Numbered from the stretch's first letter, positions 27,979 through 36,583 are shown. The stretch is 64,000 nucleotides of DNA from Puia sp. (GCA_031292515.1 JARLGZ010000177.1:124001-188000); one strand, 5' to 3'. Notes: a model not told the origin generated them from the sequence alone. Numbers and translations: made by a program.

Positions 27979-28082
27979 GTGTATCAAAATCGGACACCTC
28001 CTGTATCAAAAAAGAACTATTTTGCAAAGAATTGGCAGCTAGTATCTTGCGTATCATGAACTTGCGTTCTGGCATGCAATTG
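27979..28082 (+). promoter_or_regulatory. Candidate activator sites and -24/-12-like element before ATPase 2 (copy B)
   Basis: A 40-bp block (27979-28018) matches copy A at 34 of 40 positions and keeps the 22-bp spacing of TGTATCA (27980-27986 and 28002-28008). TGGCATGCAATTG at 28070-28082 follows 68 bp after the second repeat, compared with 69 bp in copy A. The one-base-short sigma-54-like spacing is conserved too. This implies a second transcription start for ATPase 2 and the outer-membrane channel gene, under the same activator as the HlyD operon. The 297-bp interval holds no gene. Confidence 0.6.
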
Positions 28083-28169
28083 ACAGTATGCTCACCAAAT
28101 CGACCGGAAGGAGATAGACCCGGAATAAATCAAGGATAAATCAGTAAATGAGTAAATAAAAAATTAGCG

Positions 28170-28838
28170 ATGATTGACTTAAAACACATTTCAAAGTGGT
28201 TCACGATCAGCGGAAAACCGAATTTCATCCTGAAAGATATCAACCTGACCATCCGGGAAGGCGAATTCGTCTCGATCTTGGGACCATCGGGATCGGGCAA
28301 ATCGACCCTCCTGAATGTCATCGGCATGCTGGACGACGCATCCGAAGGAGAATATTATTTCCTGGATCAACCGGTCCACAGCCTGAAGGAAAAACAACGC
28401 TCGCAGCTCTATAAACAGTATATCGGGTTTGTGTTCCAGGCCTATCACCTGATCGATGAACTCACAGTCTATGAGAATATCGAGACCCCGCTGATCTACC
28501 AGAATGTGAAGTCATCCGAGCGGCAGGCCATGGTAGCCGATATCCTGGACCGGTTCCAGATAGTCGGAAAAAAAGATCTCTTCCCCACCCAGCTTTCCGG
28601 CGGACAACAGCAACTGGTAGGCATCGCCCGCGCGCTGATCGCAAAACCTAAGCTCCTGCTGGCCGATGAGCCCACGGGCAACCTGAACAGCAAACAGGGA
28701 GAAGAGATCATGGAACTCTTCAGACAACTGAACAAGGAAGACAAAGTGACCATCATCCAGGTGACCCACTCCGAAAAGAACGCGGAGTATGGCACCCATA
28801 TCATCAACCTGCTGGATGGCAGGATCGAAAACAGTTAA
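28170..28838 (+). CDS. ABC transporter ATPase of MacB/LolD type (second copy)
   Basis: 222 residues with Walker [10 protein letters not shown], Walker [11 protein letters not shown] and an H-loop in VTHSEKN. Two positions deviate. The signature reads LSGGQQQLVGIARA, with Leu for the usual Arg after QQQ. The D-loop reads GNLNS, with Asn for the usual Asp. It may therefore be a less active or asymmetric partner of the canonical ATPase at 19512. It has its own upstream regulatory block and is followed 61 bp later by the outer-membrane channel gene. Confidence 0.9.
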   Translation: MIDLKHISKWFTISGKPNFILKDINLTIREGEFVSILGPSGSGKSTLLNVIGMLDDASEGEYYFLDQPVHSLKEKQRSQLYKQYIGFVFQAYHLIDELTVYENIETPLIYQNVKSSERQAMVADILDRFQIVGKKDLFPTQLSGGQQQLVGIARALIAKPKLLLADEPTGNLNSKQGEEIMELFRQLNKEDKVTIIQVTHSEKNAEYGTHIINLLDGRIENS

Positions 28839-28899
28839 ACCGTAAACAACCGGTAAAATCATCACCAATCGTTAAAACCGTACAGGCAACAAAATAAGT

Positions 28900-30294
28900 A
28901 TGCAAAAGCAATTCCTCTTTCATCTTATCATAACCTTTTTTCTATCGTTTTCGGGCGGCCCGACCTTCGCACAGGGCAGCACTTTTACAAGCGCCCCCAG
29001 CGCCATGACAAAAGCCGACAGCATAGGCAGCCAGCTTTCTCTGCCGCAAGCCGTCAGCATTGCCATCCGGAACAACCTGAACGTCAATACCTACGATCTT
29101 TATTTGCAGCAAGACAAGATATACATGAACCAGTCCTGGCAAAATATGCTGCCGACCCTCAATGCCAGTGCAAGTCAAAATCTGGGTTTCGGCCGTGTCC
29201 TCAACTCGGCCAACTATACCTATATCAACCAGCAAACCGCTTCCGGCAACTACCAGCTATCTACGAGCGTACCTTTGTTCAAGGGATTCTATCTTCAAAA
29301 TACGATCCGGGAAAACACCTATCTCTATCATGCAGGCAAAATGGACCTGCAATACCAGAAGGATCATATCACGCTGGGCATCATCCTGGACTATTTAACG
29401 GTATTGAGCAGCCAGGACCAACTGCGCATTACCCGGGAGCAGGCTGTTGTAGATTCTGTGCTGTTGGGCAGGTTGATTACCCTGAGTAAAGAAGGATGGA
29501 CCGCAACCAGCACTATCTCCGATCTACCCACCCTGCAAGGGCAGTATGCCAGCGACCTGGCGAACATCGCTGCGGCTGACAACACATTCGAGTTGGCGAA
29601 AGTCAACCTTTTCGCCGATCTCAACGTGCCCTACAAAAGAGACGTGGAACTCGACCGGGGAGCATTGGTCATGCAATTGACCGACTACCAGCAGACCCCG
29701 GATAGCATTTTTCAGACGGCCCTGGGTCTTGTTCCCCAGGTAAAAGCCGCCGATCTGCGCGTTCAGGCATACCAGAAATACCTGCAGGCCCAGAGAGGTC
29801 TGTATTACCCTACCCTCTCCTTTTCGGGAAGCATCAACACCTATTACAACAACGCTACCCCCGAGGCATTCAAGGACCAGTTCAATAACAATCAGAGCAC
29901 ATCGCTCGGTCTCACCCTCAGTATACCCATCCTCAATAATTTCCAGGTCAGGAACAATGTCAAACTGGCAAAAATTGCCCTGCGATCTTATGAACTCCAG
30001 GCCAATAACACGAAGCTGCTCTTACAGCAATCCGTGGAAAGCGCCTACCAGAATATGATCCAGGCTTATAGAACCTACAAAGCCGATATTGACCAGGCCG
30101 CTGCCTTCGCCGATGCACTCAGGATTACCGAAACCCGTTTTAAAGAAGGAGTGGCCGGCGTCGACGCAAATATTTACCTGCCCGCAAAAAGATTGGCAGA
30201 TCAGGCAGACTTAAGTTTGATCCTGGCAAAATACACCTATATATTCCGGACAAAAGTACTGGACTACTACCAGGGTAAACTCAATCTGCAATAA
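28900..30294 (+). CDS. TolC-family outer membrane efflux channel
   Basis: 464 residues. A signal peptide covers about residues 1-26 (ends around TFAQ), followed by two OEP repeats typical of TolC homologues: SLPQAVSIAIRNNLNVNTYD near the start, a coiled-coil, then ADLRVQAYQKYLQAQRG and TSLGLTLSIPILNNFQVR. It completes the tripartite exporter with the HlyD adaptor and the MacB/FtsX permeases. It is last in the second transcription unit, behind ATPase 2. Confidence 0.9.
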   Translation: MQKQFLFHLIITFFLSFSGGPTFAQGSTFTSAPSAMTKADSIGSQLSLPQAVSIAIRNNLNVNTYDLYLQQDKIYMNQSWQNMLPTLNASASQNLGFGRVLNSANYTYINQQTASGNYQLSTSVPLFKGFYLQNTIRENTYLYHAGKMDLQYQKDHITLGIILDYLTVLSSQDQLRITREQAVVDSVLLGRLITLSKEGWTATSTISDLPTLQGQYASDLANIAAADNTFELAKVNLFADLNVPYKRDVELDRGALVMQLTDYQQTPDSIFQTALGLVPQVKAADLRVQAYQKYLQAQRGLYYPTLSFSGSINTYYNNATPEAFKDQFNNNQSTSLGLTLSIPILNNFQVRNNVKLAKIALRSYELQANNTKLLLQQSVESAYQNMIQAYRTYKADIDQAAAFADALRITETRFKEGVAGVDANIYLPAKRLADQADLSLILAKYTYIFRTKVLDYYQGKLNLQ

Positions 30295-30299
30295 GCTGA

Positions 30300-30340
30300 T
30301 TATCTAGCTAATTATCAAGTGGTTATCGACAGCGGTTATC
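30300..30340 (+). repeat. Four TTATC motifs at 11-13-bp spacing after the TolC gene
   Basis: TTATC occurs at 30300, 30312, 30323 and 30336, the last two as GGTTATC. The array starts 6 bp after the TolC stop and lies about 70 bp before a small unknown gene. It could be a regulatory array for that gene or chance. Confidence 0.3.
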
Positions 30341-30409
30341 AGCGATGACGCAATGCTGTGCAGTTTCTCCTTTTCGCTTTATCTTGGGAGGAAATCCGAA
30401 ACCCAAACC

Positions 30410-30610
30410 ATGAAAAGCGTGACCACACCCGTCCCCCGATGGACTTCCCTCACCACCCGGGAAACCATGCTCCATAGAGATCGGCATTTCTATTCTATCT
30501 GTATAACATCCCGGCTTGCTGCCGCCGGCTATTCCTATGTCAACTATTCGGATTCGTTGTTTGTTTATCCGATAGCGGACGGACGGGTATGGGTTCTGCA
30601 ATCAAGATAA
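30410..30610 (+). CDS. Small hypothetical protein
   Basis: 66 residues from the ATG at 30410 (the frame opens at 30353). No family was recognised. The sequence is not low-complexity. It has a basic, Thr-rich N-terminus, then RDRHFYSICITSRLAAAGY and FVYPIADGRVWVL, which reads like a small folded domain rather than noise. There is no signal peptide or membrane segment. It overlaps or abuts the next small gene on the same strand, so the two may be co-expressed. Confidence 0.4.
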   Translation: MKSVTTPVPRWTSLTTRETMLHRDRHFYSICITSRLAAAGYSYVNYSDSLFVYPIADGRVWVLQSR

Positions 30611-30858
30611 AAAGAATCAAAAAACACAATGCGATGCAACTGGTAAATGAACTGAAAGGAGAGACTCCTACGGATATAAAATGTAAGATCTGTGGCTCTG
30701 CCATGTACCCCACCGACCGAAGCAACTATGAAATTACTTATCACTGTTCTTCTGCCGAAGCCCGGTTCTGGGATTTTGACCGCGGCACACCCGATCAGAC
30801 CGAGGCAAAAGCCCACTGGGATGGCTCCCTGGAAGAACTATTGTTGAACAGGGGGTGA
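30589..30858 (+). CDS. Small CxxC protein, possible zinc-binding
   Basis: 89 residues from the ATG at 30589, or 74 from the ATG at 30634, which would not overlap the preceding small gene. The first half contains CKICGSAMYPTDRSN followed by a further Cys in YHCSSAEARFWDFDRG. A CxxC plus a single downstream Cys or His could form a zinc ribbon. The C-terminus is acidic. No named family was recognised. It converges with metX 31 bp away. Confidence 0.5.
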   Translation: MGSAIKIKRIKKHNAMQLVNELKGETPTDIKCKICGSAMYPTDRSNYEITYHCSSAEARFWDFDRGTPDQTEAKAHWDGSLEELLLNRG

Positions 30859-30889
30859 CGAATAGCACGGCCAAAGGTCCGGCCGGGCG

Positions 30890-31906
30890 TCACGACCGTT
30901 TTAACCAGTCGCCCAGATATCTTGTGATTTTCTCCGTTTCCACCATAAAACCGTCATGTCCATAGGCGGAATCGATCTCTACCAGTTCCGCCGCCGGCAT
31001 ATGACGAGCCATAAAGCGTTGCTCCTCAAGGGGACACAGGATATCACTATCGATCCCCATGATCAGGGTCTTTTGAGTGATATTGCGAAGGGCCTGTTCT
31101 ATAACCGGGTATCTTCCTCTTGCCAGGTGATGGCTGTCCAGGGCTTTGGTGAGCAGCCAATAGCAATAGGCGTTGAAACGATTCACCAATTTATCTCCTT
31201 GATAATCAATATAAGAAGAGGCTTTATAATGATCCATCTTCTCGGGATCATGATCGCTCTGCTTCTTTACCAGGATGCCATAGTTGCGATAAGTCAGGAT
31301 GCCGATGGCGCGCGCAGCCTTTAGCCCATTTCTGCCGGCTTCCGGAGAAGCATCCCGCCAACTGGGATCGGCCTCGATCGCCAGGCGCTGGGCCGTATGG
31401 ATCGCGATCCCCCAGGCGCTTTCGGTGGGAGAAGTTGCGATCAGGAAAAGCCGCCCGATCACGTCTTTCTCCATCAGTGCCCATTCCAGGGCCTGGTAGC
31501 CGCCCATGCTCCCTCCCATCAACAGGTGTATCCTGCCGATGCCCAGATGCTGTCGGAGTAATATATGGGCCCCTACCATATCCCGGATCGTGAGTCTTGG
31601 AAAATGACTATAATATGGACGACCGGTCTGCGGGTTTTCACTGAGTGGCCCCGTGCTGCCGTAACAGGAACCCAGTATATTGGCACAGACAATAAAATAT
31701 TTTCGGGGGTCTATCAGCTTGTTTACGCCTATCAGGCCGGGCCACCAATGAGCCGTATCGGAGTTTGCCGTCAGCGCATGACAAACCCATACCACATTGG
31801 ATTTGTCTTCATTCAATGCTCCATACGTATTATAAACGATAGTAATACCAGGCAAAGAATCTCCGCTCTCGAGGGTAAAGGGTTGTCCGTAATAAAAATG
31901 GTTCAT
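30890..31906 (-). CDS. metX: Homoserine O-acetyltransferase (MetX family)
   Basis: 338 residues of the alpha/beta-hydrolase fold. The nucleophilic serine lies in GGSMGGYQALEW, and the late catalytic His in SAYGHDGFMVE with the preceding acid in ILCPLEEQ (possibly shifted). It activates homoserine for direct sulfhydrylation in methionine synthesis. It is divergent from an OsmC gene and, beyond that, a MetZ-type sulfhydrylase gene that would use its product. Whether it transfers acetyl or succinyl cannot be decided by eye. Confidence 0.9.
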   Translation of the reverse strand: MNHFYYGQPFTLESGDSLPGITIVYNTYGALNEDKSNVVWVCHALTANSDTAHWWPGLIGVNKLIDPRKYFIVCANILGSCYGSTGPLSENPQTGRPYYSHFPRLTIRDMVGAHILLRQHLGIGRIHLLMGGSMGGYQALEWALMEKDVIGRLFLIATSPTESAWGIAIHTAQRLAIEADPSWRDASPEAGRNGLKAARAIGILTYRNYGILVKKQSDHDPEKMDHYKASSYIDYQGDKLVNRFNAYCYWLLTKALDSHHLARGRYPVIEQALRNITQKTLIMGIDSDILCPLEEQRFMARHMPAAELVEIDSAYGHDGFMVETEKITRYLGDWLKRS

Positions 31907-31975
31907 TGGCCAGATTCTCTATTTCAGGATGCAAAATAAGGGCATCAGTGAATTACATTTGCAAAAATCTTTTTT

Positions 31976-32398
31976 ATGATTAAAATTGAGATAAACCGGG
32001 TGGACGGGGATTTCGGTTTTGAAGCCAAAGACTCCAACGGGCATACCGTCCATATGGACAGCAGTCCCGAAACCGGGGGAAACAATTTTGGCGTACGACC
32101 CATGCAGATGCTCCTGATGGGCCTCGGAGGCTGCAGCGGGATCGATATCGTGTCTATCCTGAAAAAGCAAAGACAACCGGTGGATGGGTTCAGGATATCC
32201 ATTGAAGGAGAACGGGAACCCGGTAAAGAACCTTCCCTCTGGCAAACGGTCAATATCCTCTTCGAATTAAAAGGAAACATCGACCCCGAAAAAGCCAGGA
32301 AAGCCTGTGAACTTTCGATCAACAAATATTGTTCCGTAGCAGCCACCCTGAAAGAGGCCGGCTGCAAGATCCAGTGGGATATCAGGGTCATCGCCTGA
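31976..32398 (+). CDS. OsmC family protein
   Basis: 140 residues. The two reactive cysteines of OsmC/Ohr peroxidases are present, in LMGLGGCSGIDIVSIL and in NKYCSVAATLKEAGC. The family reduces organic hydroperoxides or related compounds with thiol help; the substrate here is unknown. A TACATTTG -7-like box at 31954-31961 lies 14 nt before the ATG, but no good -33 box matches it. The gene sits between the divergent metX and metZ and is 85 bp ahead of metZ, so it may be co-transcribed with it. Confidence 0.87.
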   Translation: MIKIEINRVDGDFGFEAKDSNGHTVHMDSSPETGGNNFGVRPMQMLLMGLGGCSGIDIVSILKKQRQPVDGFRISIEGEREPGKEPSLWQTVNILFELKGNIDPEKARKACELSINKYCSVAATLKEAGCKIQWDIRVIA

Positions 32399-32483
32399 AA
32401 GACGCCTGCAATTGCCATTTTAATATTCACCGGCTTTCCGCCAATCCCAACCCGGATGACTGAAAGTCGAAAAGCAACAATAA

Positions 32484-33653
32484 ATGCCAGAACACAGAAT
32501 TACAAAAGCCATCCGTACGCGGGTCGACCAGACTCCTGAAATGGAACATTCATCCCCCCTCTTCCTCACCAGCAGCTTTTGCTTCGACAACGCCGAAGAT
32601 ATGCGGGCCGCCTTCGCGGACGAGACCGATGATAACATCTATACCCGTTTCAGCAACCCCAATGTTCAGGAGTTTATCGACCGGATGTGCGCTCTTGAAG
32701 GCGCAGAAGACGGTTTTGCAACCGCTTCGGGTATGAGCGCTGTCTTTGCTTCCTTTATGACTTTTCTCAAAGCAGGTGACCACCTCGTCGCCTGCAATGC
32801 CATTTTTGGAAGTACCCATACAATTATTACCAAATACCTCCCGAAATACGGAATAGAATATACTTATGTCGACGCAACAGATCCCGAAAAATGGGAAGCG
32901 GCTATCCGGCCAAATACCAGGATGATCTACCTGGAGACACCGACTAATCCCGGCCTGGAGATTATCGACCTGGAAAAAGCGGGCAAACTGTCCCGGAAAC
33001 ACAACCTGATCCTGAATGTAGACAACTGCTTCGCCACACCCGTCAACCAGACCCCGATTCAATATGGTGCCGACCTGGTTGTCCATTCGGCCACCAAGTG
33101 GATTGACGGGCAGGGAAGGGTGCTGGGAGGCGTCGTTGTCGGAAGGAAGGACTTGATCCATGAAATCTATCTTTTCTGCCGGAGCACCGGGCCCGCACTC
33201 TCTCCTTTCAACGCCTGGATATTGAGCCGAAGCCTGGAAACACTCGATGTTAGAATGGAAAGACACTCCTCCAATGCCCTCCATATTGCCCAAGCCCTGG
33301 AGAACCACCCCAAGATCTCCTGGCTGAAATATCCCTGGCTTACCAGCCATCCGCAGCACGCCATTGCCCTGAAGCAAATGAAGAACGGAGGAGGCATTCT
33401 CTGTTTCGAGTTAAAGGGGGGGCTGGAAAGCGGCCGTAAATTCCTCGACGGCCTGGCTATCCTGTCCCTGACCGCGAATCTGGGAGACACCCGAAGCATC
33501 GCATCCCACCCTGCCAGCACGACCCATGCTAAACTGAGCGAGGCGGAGAGGATGGCCACGGGTATCACTCCGGGATTGATCAGGATATCCGTAGGCCTGG
33601 AACACCGGGACGATGTCCTCGGGGATATCCTGCAGACCCTGGAAAAATGTTAA
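32484..33653 (+). CDS. metZ: O-acyl-homoserine sulfhydrylase (MetZ type, PLP-dependent)
   Basis: 389 residues of the Cys/Met metabolism PLP family. The PLP lysine lies in VVHSATKWIDGQGRVLGG; the DGQGR stretch is characteristic of MetZ-type homoserine sulfhydrylases. Other conserved segments are YTRFSNPNVQ, ATASGMSAVFA and LETPTNPG. It makes homocysteine from activated homoserine and sulfide, completing the step begun by MetX. Cystathionine gamma-synthase activity is an alternative in this family, but the motif and the neighbour favour direct sulfhydrylation. Confidence 0.88.
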   Translation: MPEHRITKAIRTRVDQTPEMEHSSPLFLTSSFCFDNAEDMRAAFADETDDNIYTRFSNPNVQEFIDRMCALEGAEDGFATASGMSAVFASFMTFLKAGDHLVACNAIFGSTHTIITKYLPKYGIEYTYVDATDPEKWEAAIRPNTRMIYLETPTNPGLEIIDLEKAGKLSRKHNLILNVDNCFATPVNQTPIQYGADLVVHSATKWIDGQGRVLGGVVVGRKDLIHEIYLFCRSTGPALSPFNAWILSRSLETLDVRMERHSSNALHIAQALENHPKISWLKYPWLTSHPQHAIALKQMKNGGGILCFELKGGLESGRKFLDGLAILSLTANLGDTRSIASHPASTTHAKLSEAERMATGITPGLIRISVGLEHRDDVLGDILQTLEKC

Positions 33654-33825
33654 AAACGCCGGAGACGGGTCTTCCATTGGCTATTGACAATTTTCAATAA
33701 TCGGGGCTTTTTTCATAAGCGGATCGGGAGAATAAGGGTATTATTTAAACCGATTGTAAGCGATTTCCTATAAAATGAAAATATATTTACATGAATGACG
33801 TTTACATAGGCAACAACCCTGAGGA

Positions 33826-35121
33826 ATGAACCTCCGCAAATATTTACAGCCCCTTTTACATACAGGAGTCGTCAAAGGATTATCCTTTGACGAAAGAAGA
33901 AAAATAATGGCACTCAACTTCGGCATTGTCCTGGGTGTTCCATTCAAAGGCGCCTTTCTGGTACTCAACCTCCTATCCGGGAACTACTTCCTTGCTTTCC
34001 TGAACGGGCTAATGCTATTCGGGAATCTGACGATGTATGCCCTCCAGCGGAAAAAGCAATATGTAACCGCGAGGTTTATGATGGTCATTGGGATCATGAT
34101 ATTCTTCACCTATATCCCCATTTACTTTCATAACAGCTCGGAATACATGCTCCTCCTCGATATGGCGGCCATCCTTATATTATTTGATAGCAAAGCAGCC
34201 TGTATTACGCTGATCGTGCTGGATGCCTGCTGCTTTATCTTTGTAAAGGCAAGTCTGCATTTCGTTACCCCTGTCGATGAAGCGACGACTGTCCGGAATA
34301 TCGTGAACCTGGTTGCCTTTTTTATCTGCCTGACAACAATCCTCTTCTATTACAGGCACCAGCAAAAGATCTACCAGGCCAAACTGGAAAAAATGAACCT
34401 TTATCTGAACGGAAAATCGAAGGGCCTCGAAGACCTGAACAGGTCCAAAGAGAAGATATTCTCCATTCTTTCACACGACCTCAGACAACCGCTGATTTCC
34501 GTGAAGTCGCTTTTACAGTTAATGAACCGGCAGGCGCTGTCAAAAGAAGCATTCAGGGACCTTTCCGCCAATGTGAATCAAAGCCTGGATAGCATCATAC
34601 TGAGTCTGGATAATACACTGAACTGGTCGATCAATCAGCTCAAGGGGATCCGGACCCGGCCCGAGCCTGTCAACCTCTATGAAATAGCGGGGAATGTATA
34701 CGAACTGCTGCAGGAGAATATCTGTAGAAAGAGCATCCTGTTCATCGACAATATCCAGGTACTGGCCAAAGTATACGCCGATAAGGAACAAGTAACCATC
34801 ATTTTGCGCAATCTGGTATCCAACGCGATCAAATTCACCAATACCGGTGGTCTCATCCATCTGTCGGCAAAAGAGAAGAGTACCAGTTGGGAACTGAGCG
34901 TAGAAGACAATGGCATCGGGATGGATGATGAGATGATCCGGAAAATATTCGATGCGGAACAGCACTTCACCCGCCTGGGAACCGCCAACGAAAAAGGTAC
35001 CGGTCTGGGGCTAAGGCTGGTGAAAGAATTGGTGGAAAGAAACGACGGCGATATCTCCGTAACCAGCCTGCCAGGGAAAGGCACTACTTTCTCCCTGCAT
35101 CTTAAGAAAGCCGTCAATTAA
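33826..35121 (+). CDS. Membrane sensor histidine kinase
   Basis: 431 residues. About five to six hydrophobic segments occupy the N-terminal 185 residues, then a coiled linker, HisKA with the acceptor histidine in SILSHDLRQPLIS, and HATPase with NLVSNAIKFTN, DNGIGM and GTGLGLRLVKEL. No PAS or periplasmic sensor domain is visible, so the stimulus is probably sensed within the membrane. No response regulator gene is adjacent, which makes it an orphan kinase here. It converges with the citrate synthase gene. Confidence 0.9.
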   Translation: MNLRKYLQPLLHTGVVKGLSFDERRKIMALNFGIVLGVPFKGAFLVLNLLSGNYFLAFLNGLMLFGNLTMYALQRKKQYVTARFMMVIGIMIFFTYIPIYFHNSSEYMLLLDMAAILILFDSKAACITLIVLDACCFIFVKASLHFVTPVDEATTVRNIVNLVAFFICLTTILFYYRHQQKIYQAKLEKMNLYLNGKSKGLEDLNRSKEKIFSILSHDLRQPLISVKSLLQLMNRQALSKEAFRDLSANVNQSLDSIILSLDNTLNWSINQLKGIRTRPEPVNLYEIAGNVYELLQENICRKSILFIDNIQVLAKVYADKEQVTIILRNLVSNAIKFTNTGGLIHLSAKEKSTSWELSVEDNGIGMDDEMIRKIFDAEQHFTRLGTANEKGTGLGLRLVKELVERNDGDISVTSLPGKGTTFSLHLKKAVN

Positions 35122-35171
35122 TTATTCTATTAAGCCGGTAAACCGTATCCCCGGCGAATATTCCAGGTTTC

Positions 35172-36497
35172 TTAATCCCCCCAGATCTCATCCTTGCCAT
35201 CCAGCCACGACTTGACCAGTTCCGTCGTCACCGATTTGGGTCTTTCGATCGGGAAGCCCAGGGCCCTGTCCCAGCAGAGACTGGCGAGGACGCCCAAAGA
35301 CCTGCTCACACCGAAAAGAACGGTATAGAATTCGTACTCAACCAGTCCATAGTGGACCAGTAGAGCTCCGCTATGAGCGTCTACATTTGGCCAGGGATTC
35401 TTGATCTTACCCAATGACTGGAGGATCGGAGGAACCGTATCGTAAATATTCCATACGGTTTGCACCAGCGGATCGTCGGGCATATGTTTTTTCCCAAACT
35501 CCATCTGCGCGGTGAAACGGGGGTCAGTCTTTCGCAGGACGGCGTGGCCATAACCCGGAACAACCTTCCCTTCATTCAGGGTCTTGCGGACATAGGCATC
35601 GATCTGTTCTTTGGAAGGCAACTCAACGCCCAATTCATGGCGCATTTCCAGGATCCACTTGATCACTTCCTGGTTCGCCAATCCGTGCAAAGGACCGGCC
35701 AGACCGTTCATCCCCGCCGCAAAACTCAGGTAGGGATCGCTCAGGGCGGATCCGACCAGGTGCGTCGTATGCGCGCTCACATTGCCTCCCTCATGATCCG
35801 CGTGGATCGTCATATATAACCTCATCAACTCATGAAAGGTTTCGTCCTCATAACCCAGCATATGGGCAAAATTGCCCGCCCAGTCGAGCAGACCATTCGG
35901 GTGAATATGATCCTCGTTCTTGTATTTCCGGCGGTAGATATACGCTGCGACTCTGGGTAGACGGGCAATCAGATCCATGGTGTCGTCGAATACGGCTTCC
36001 CAGTAATCTTTTTTATTCATCCCTTCCCCATATTGCTTTGCGAACTGGCTCTCCGTCTGCAAGGCCATGATAGCGATGACAAACTGGGTCATCGGGTGCG
36101 TGGAAATCGGCAACGCTTCAATGGCGGCAAATACATGATTCGGCACATGGCTGCGTCGCTGCCAGTTGGCCGTAATATGATGTACATCGTCTTCATTGGG
36201 TAGTTCCCCGAGCAACATCAGGTGGAAAAGACCTTCCGGAAGCGGCTCCGAGCCATTGGGCGCCTTGGGCAGGCTCTTTTGGAGTTCGGGAATGGAGTAT
36301 CCGCGGAAACGGATTCCTTCTTTGGCATCCAGGAGGGACGTCTCGCTCACCAATCCGGTAATCCCCCTCATTCCCTGGTAGATCTGGGAAAGAGTCACTT
36401 CCCCTATTTTCTTATTTCCATGTTCCTTGAGTAAATCTTTGATCTCCGCGGCCACCGTATCCGCTTTCACCTTAAACCTGTCTTTTATCGTTACCAT
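35172..36497 (-). CDS. gltA: Citrate synthase, mitochondrial (eukaryotic-like) type I
   Basis: 441 residues. It condenses oxaloacetate and acetyl-CoA in the TCA cycle. The catalytic elements HGLANQE, GYGHAVLRKTDPR and NPWPNVDAHSG are intact. Long stretches match the animal mitochondrial enzyme as remembered (for example GLVxETSxLDxxEGIRFRG and DHEGGNVSAHTxHLVGSALS), much more than the hexameric proteobacterial enzyme. It belongs to the eukaryotic-like citrate synthase group also known from Geobacter and some Bacteroidetes. The gene is monocistronic with a good promoter upstream. Confidence 0.95.
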   Translation of the reverse strand: MVTIKDRFKVKADTVAAEIKDLLKEHGNKKIGEVTLSQIYQGMRGITGLVSETSLLDAKEGIRFRGYSIPELQKSLPKAPNGSEPLPEGLFHLMLLGELPNEDDVHHITANWQRRSHVPNHVFAAIEALPISTHPMTQFVIAIMALQTESQFAKQYGEGMNKKDYWEAVFDDTMDLIARLPRVAAYIYRRKYKNEDHIHPNGLLDWAGNFAHMLGYEDETFHELMRLYMTIHADHEGGNVSAHTTHLVGSALSDPYLSFAAGMNGLAGPLHGLANQEVIKWILEMRHELGVELPSKEQIDAYVRKTLNEGKVVPGYGHAVLRKTDPRFTAQMEFGKKHMPDDPLVQTVWNIYDTVPPILQSLGKIKNPWPNVDAHSGALLVHYGLVEYEFYTVLFGVSRSLGVLASLCWDRALGFPIERPKSVTTELVKSWLDGKDEIWGD

Positions 36498-36552
36498 TTA
36501 GAAGCAATTTTAAAACTCTTCAGATTGAAGAAGGTTAGCTGATTTGACCCGA

Positions 36553-36583
36553 TAAAGTTAGGTCAAGAACGTAGTACAACAAA
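36553..36583 (-). promoter_or_regulatory. Bacteroidetes-type promoter of the citrate synthase gene
   Basis: On the minus strand the -33 element is TTTG (complement of 36580-36583) and the -7 element TAACTTTA (complement of 36553-36560). The spacing is 19 bp, matching TTTG-N19-TAnnTTTG at all but the last base. It lies about 55 bp before the ATG at 36497. Confidence 0.6.

Noticed and set aside
30860-30889. CGGCC...GGCCG hairpin between the CxxC gene and metX as a terminator
   Set aside because: The stem is only about 5 bp and lacks a T-run on either strand.
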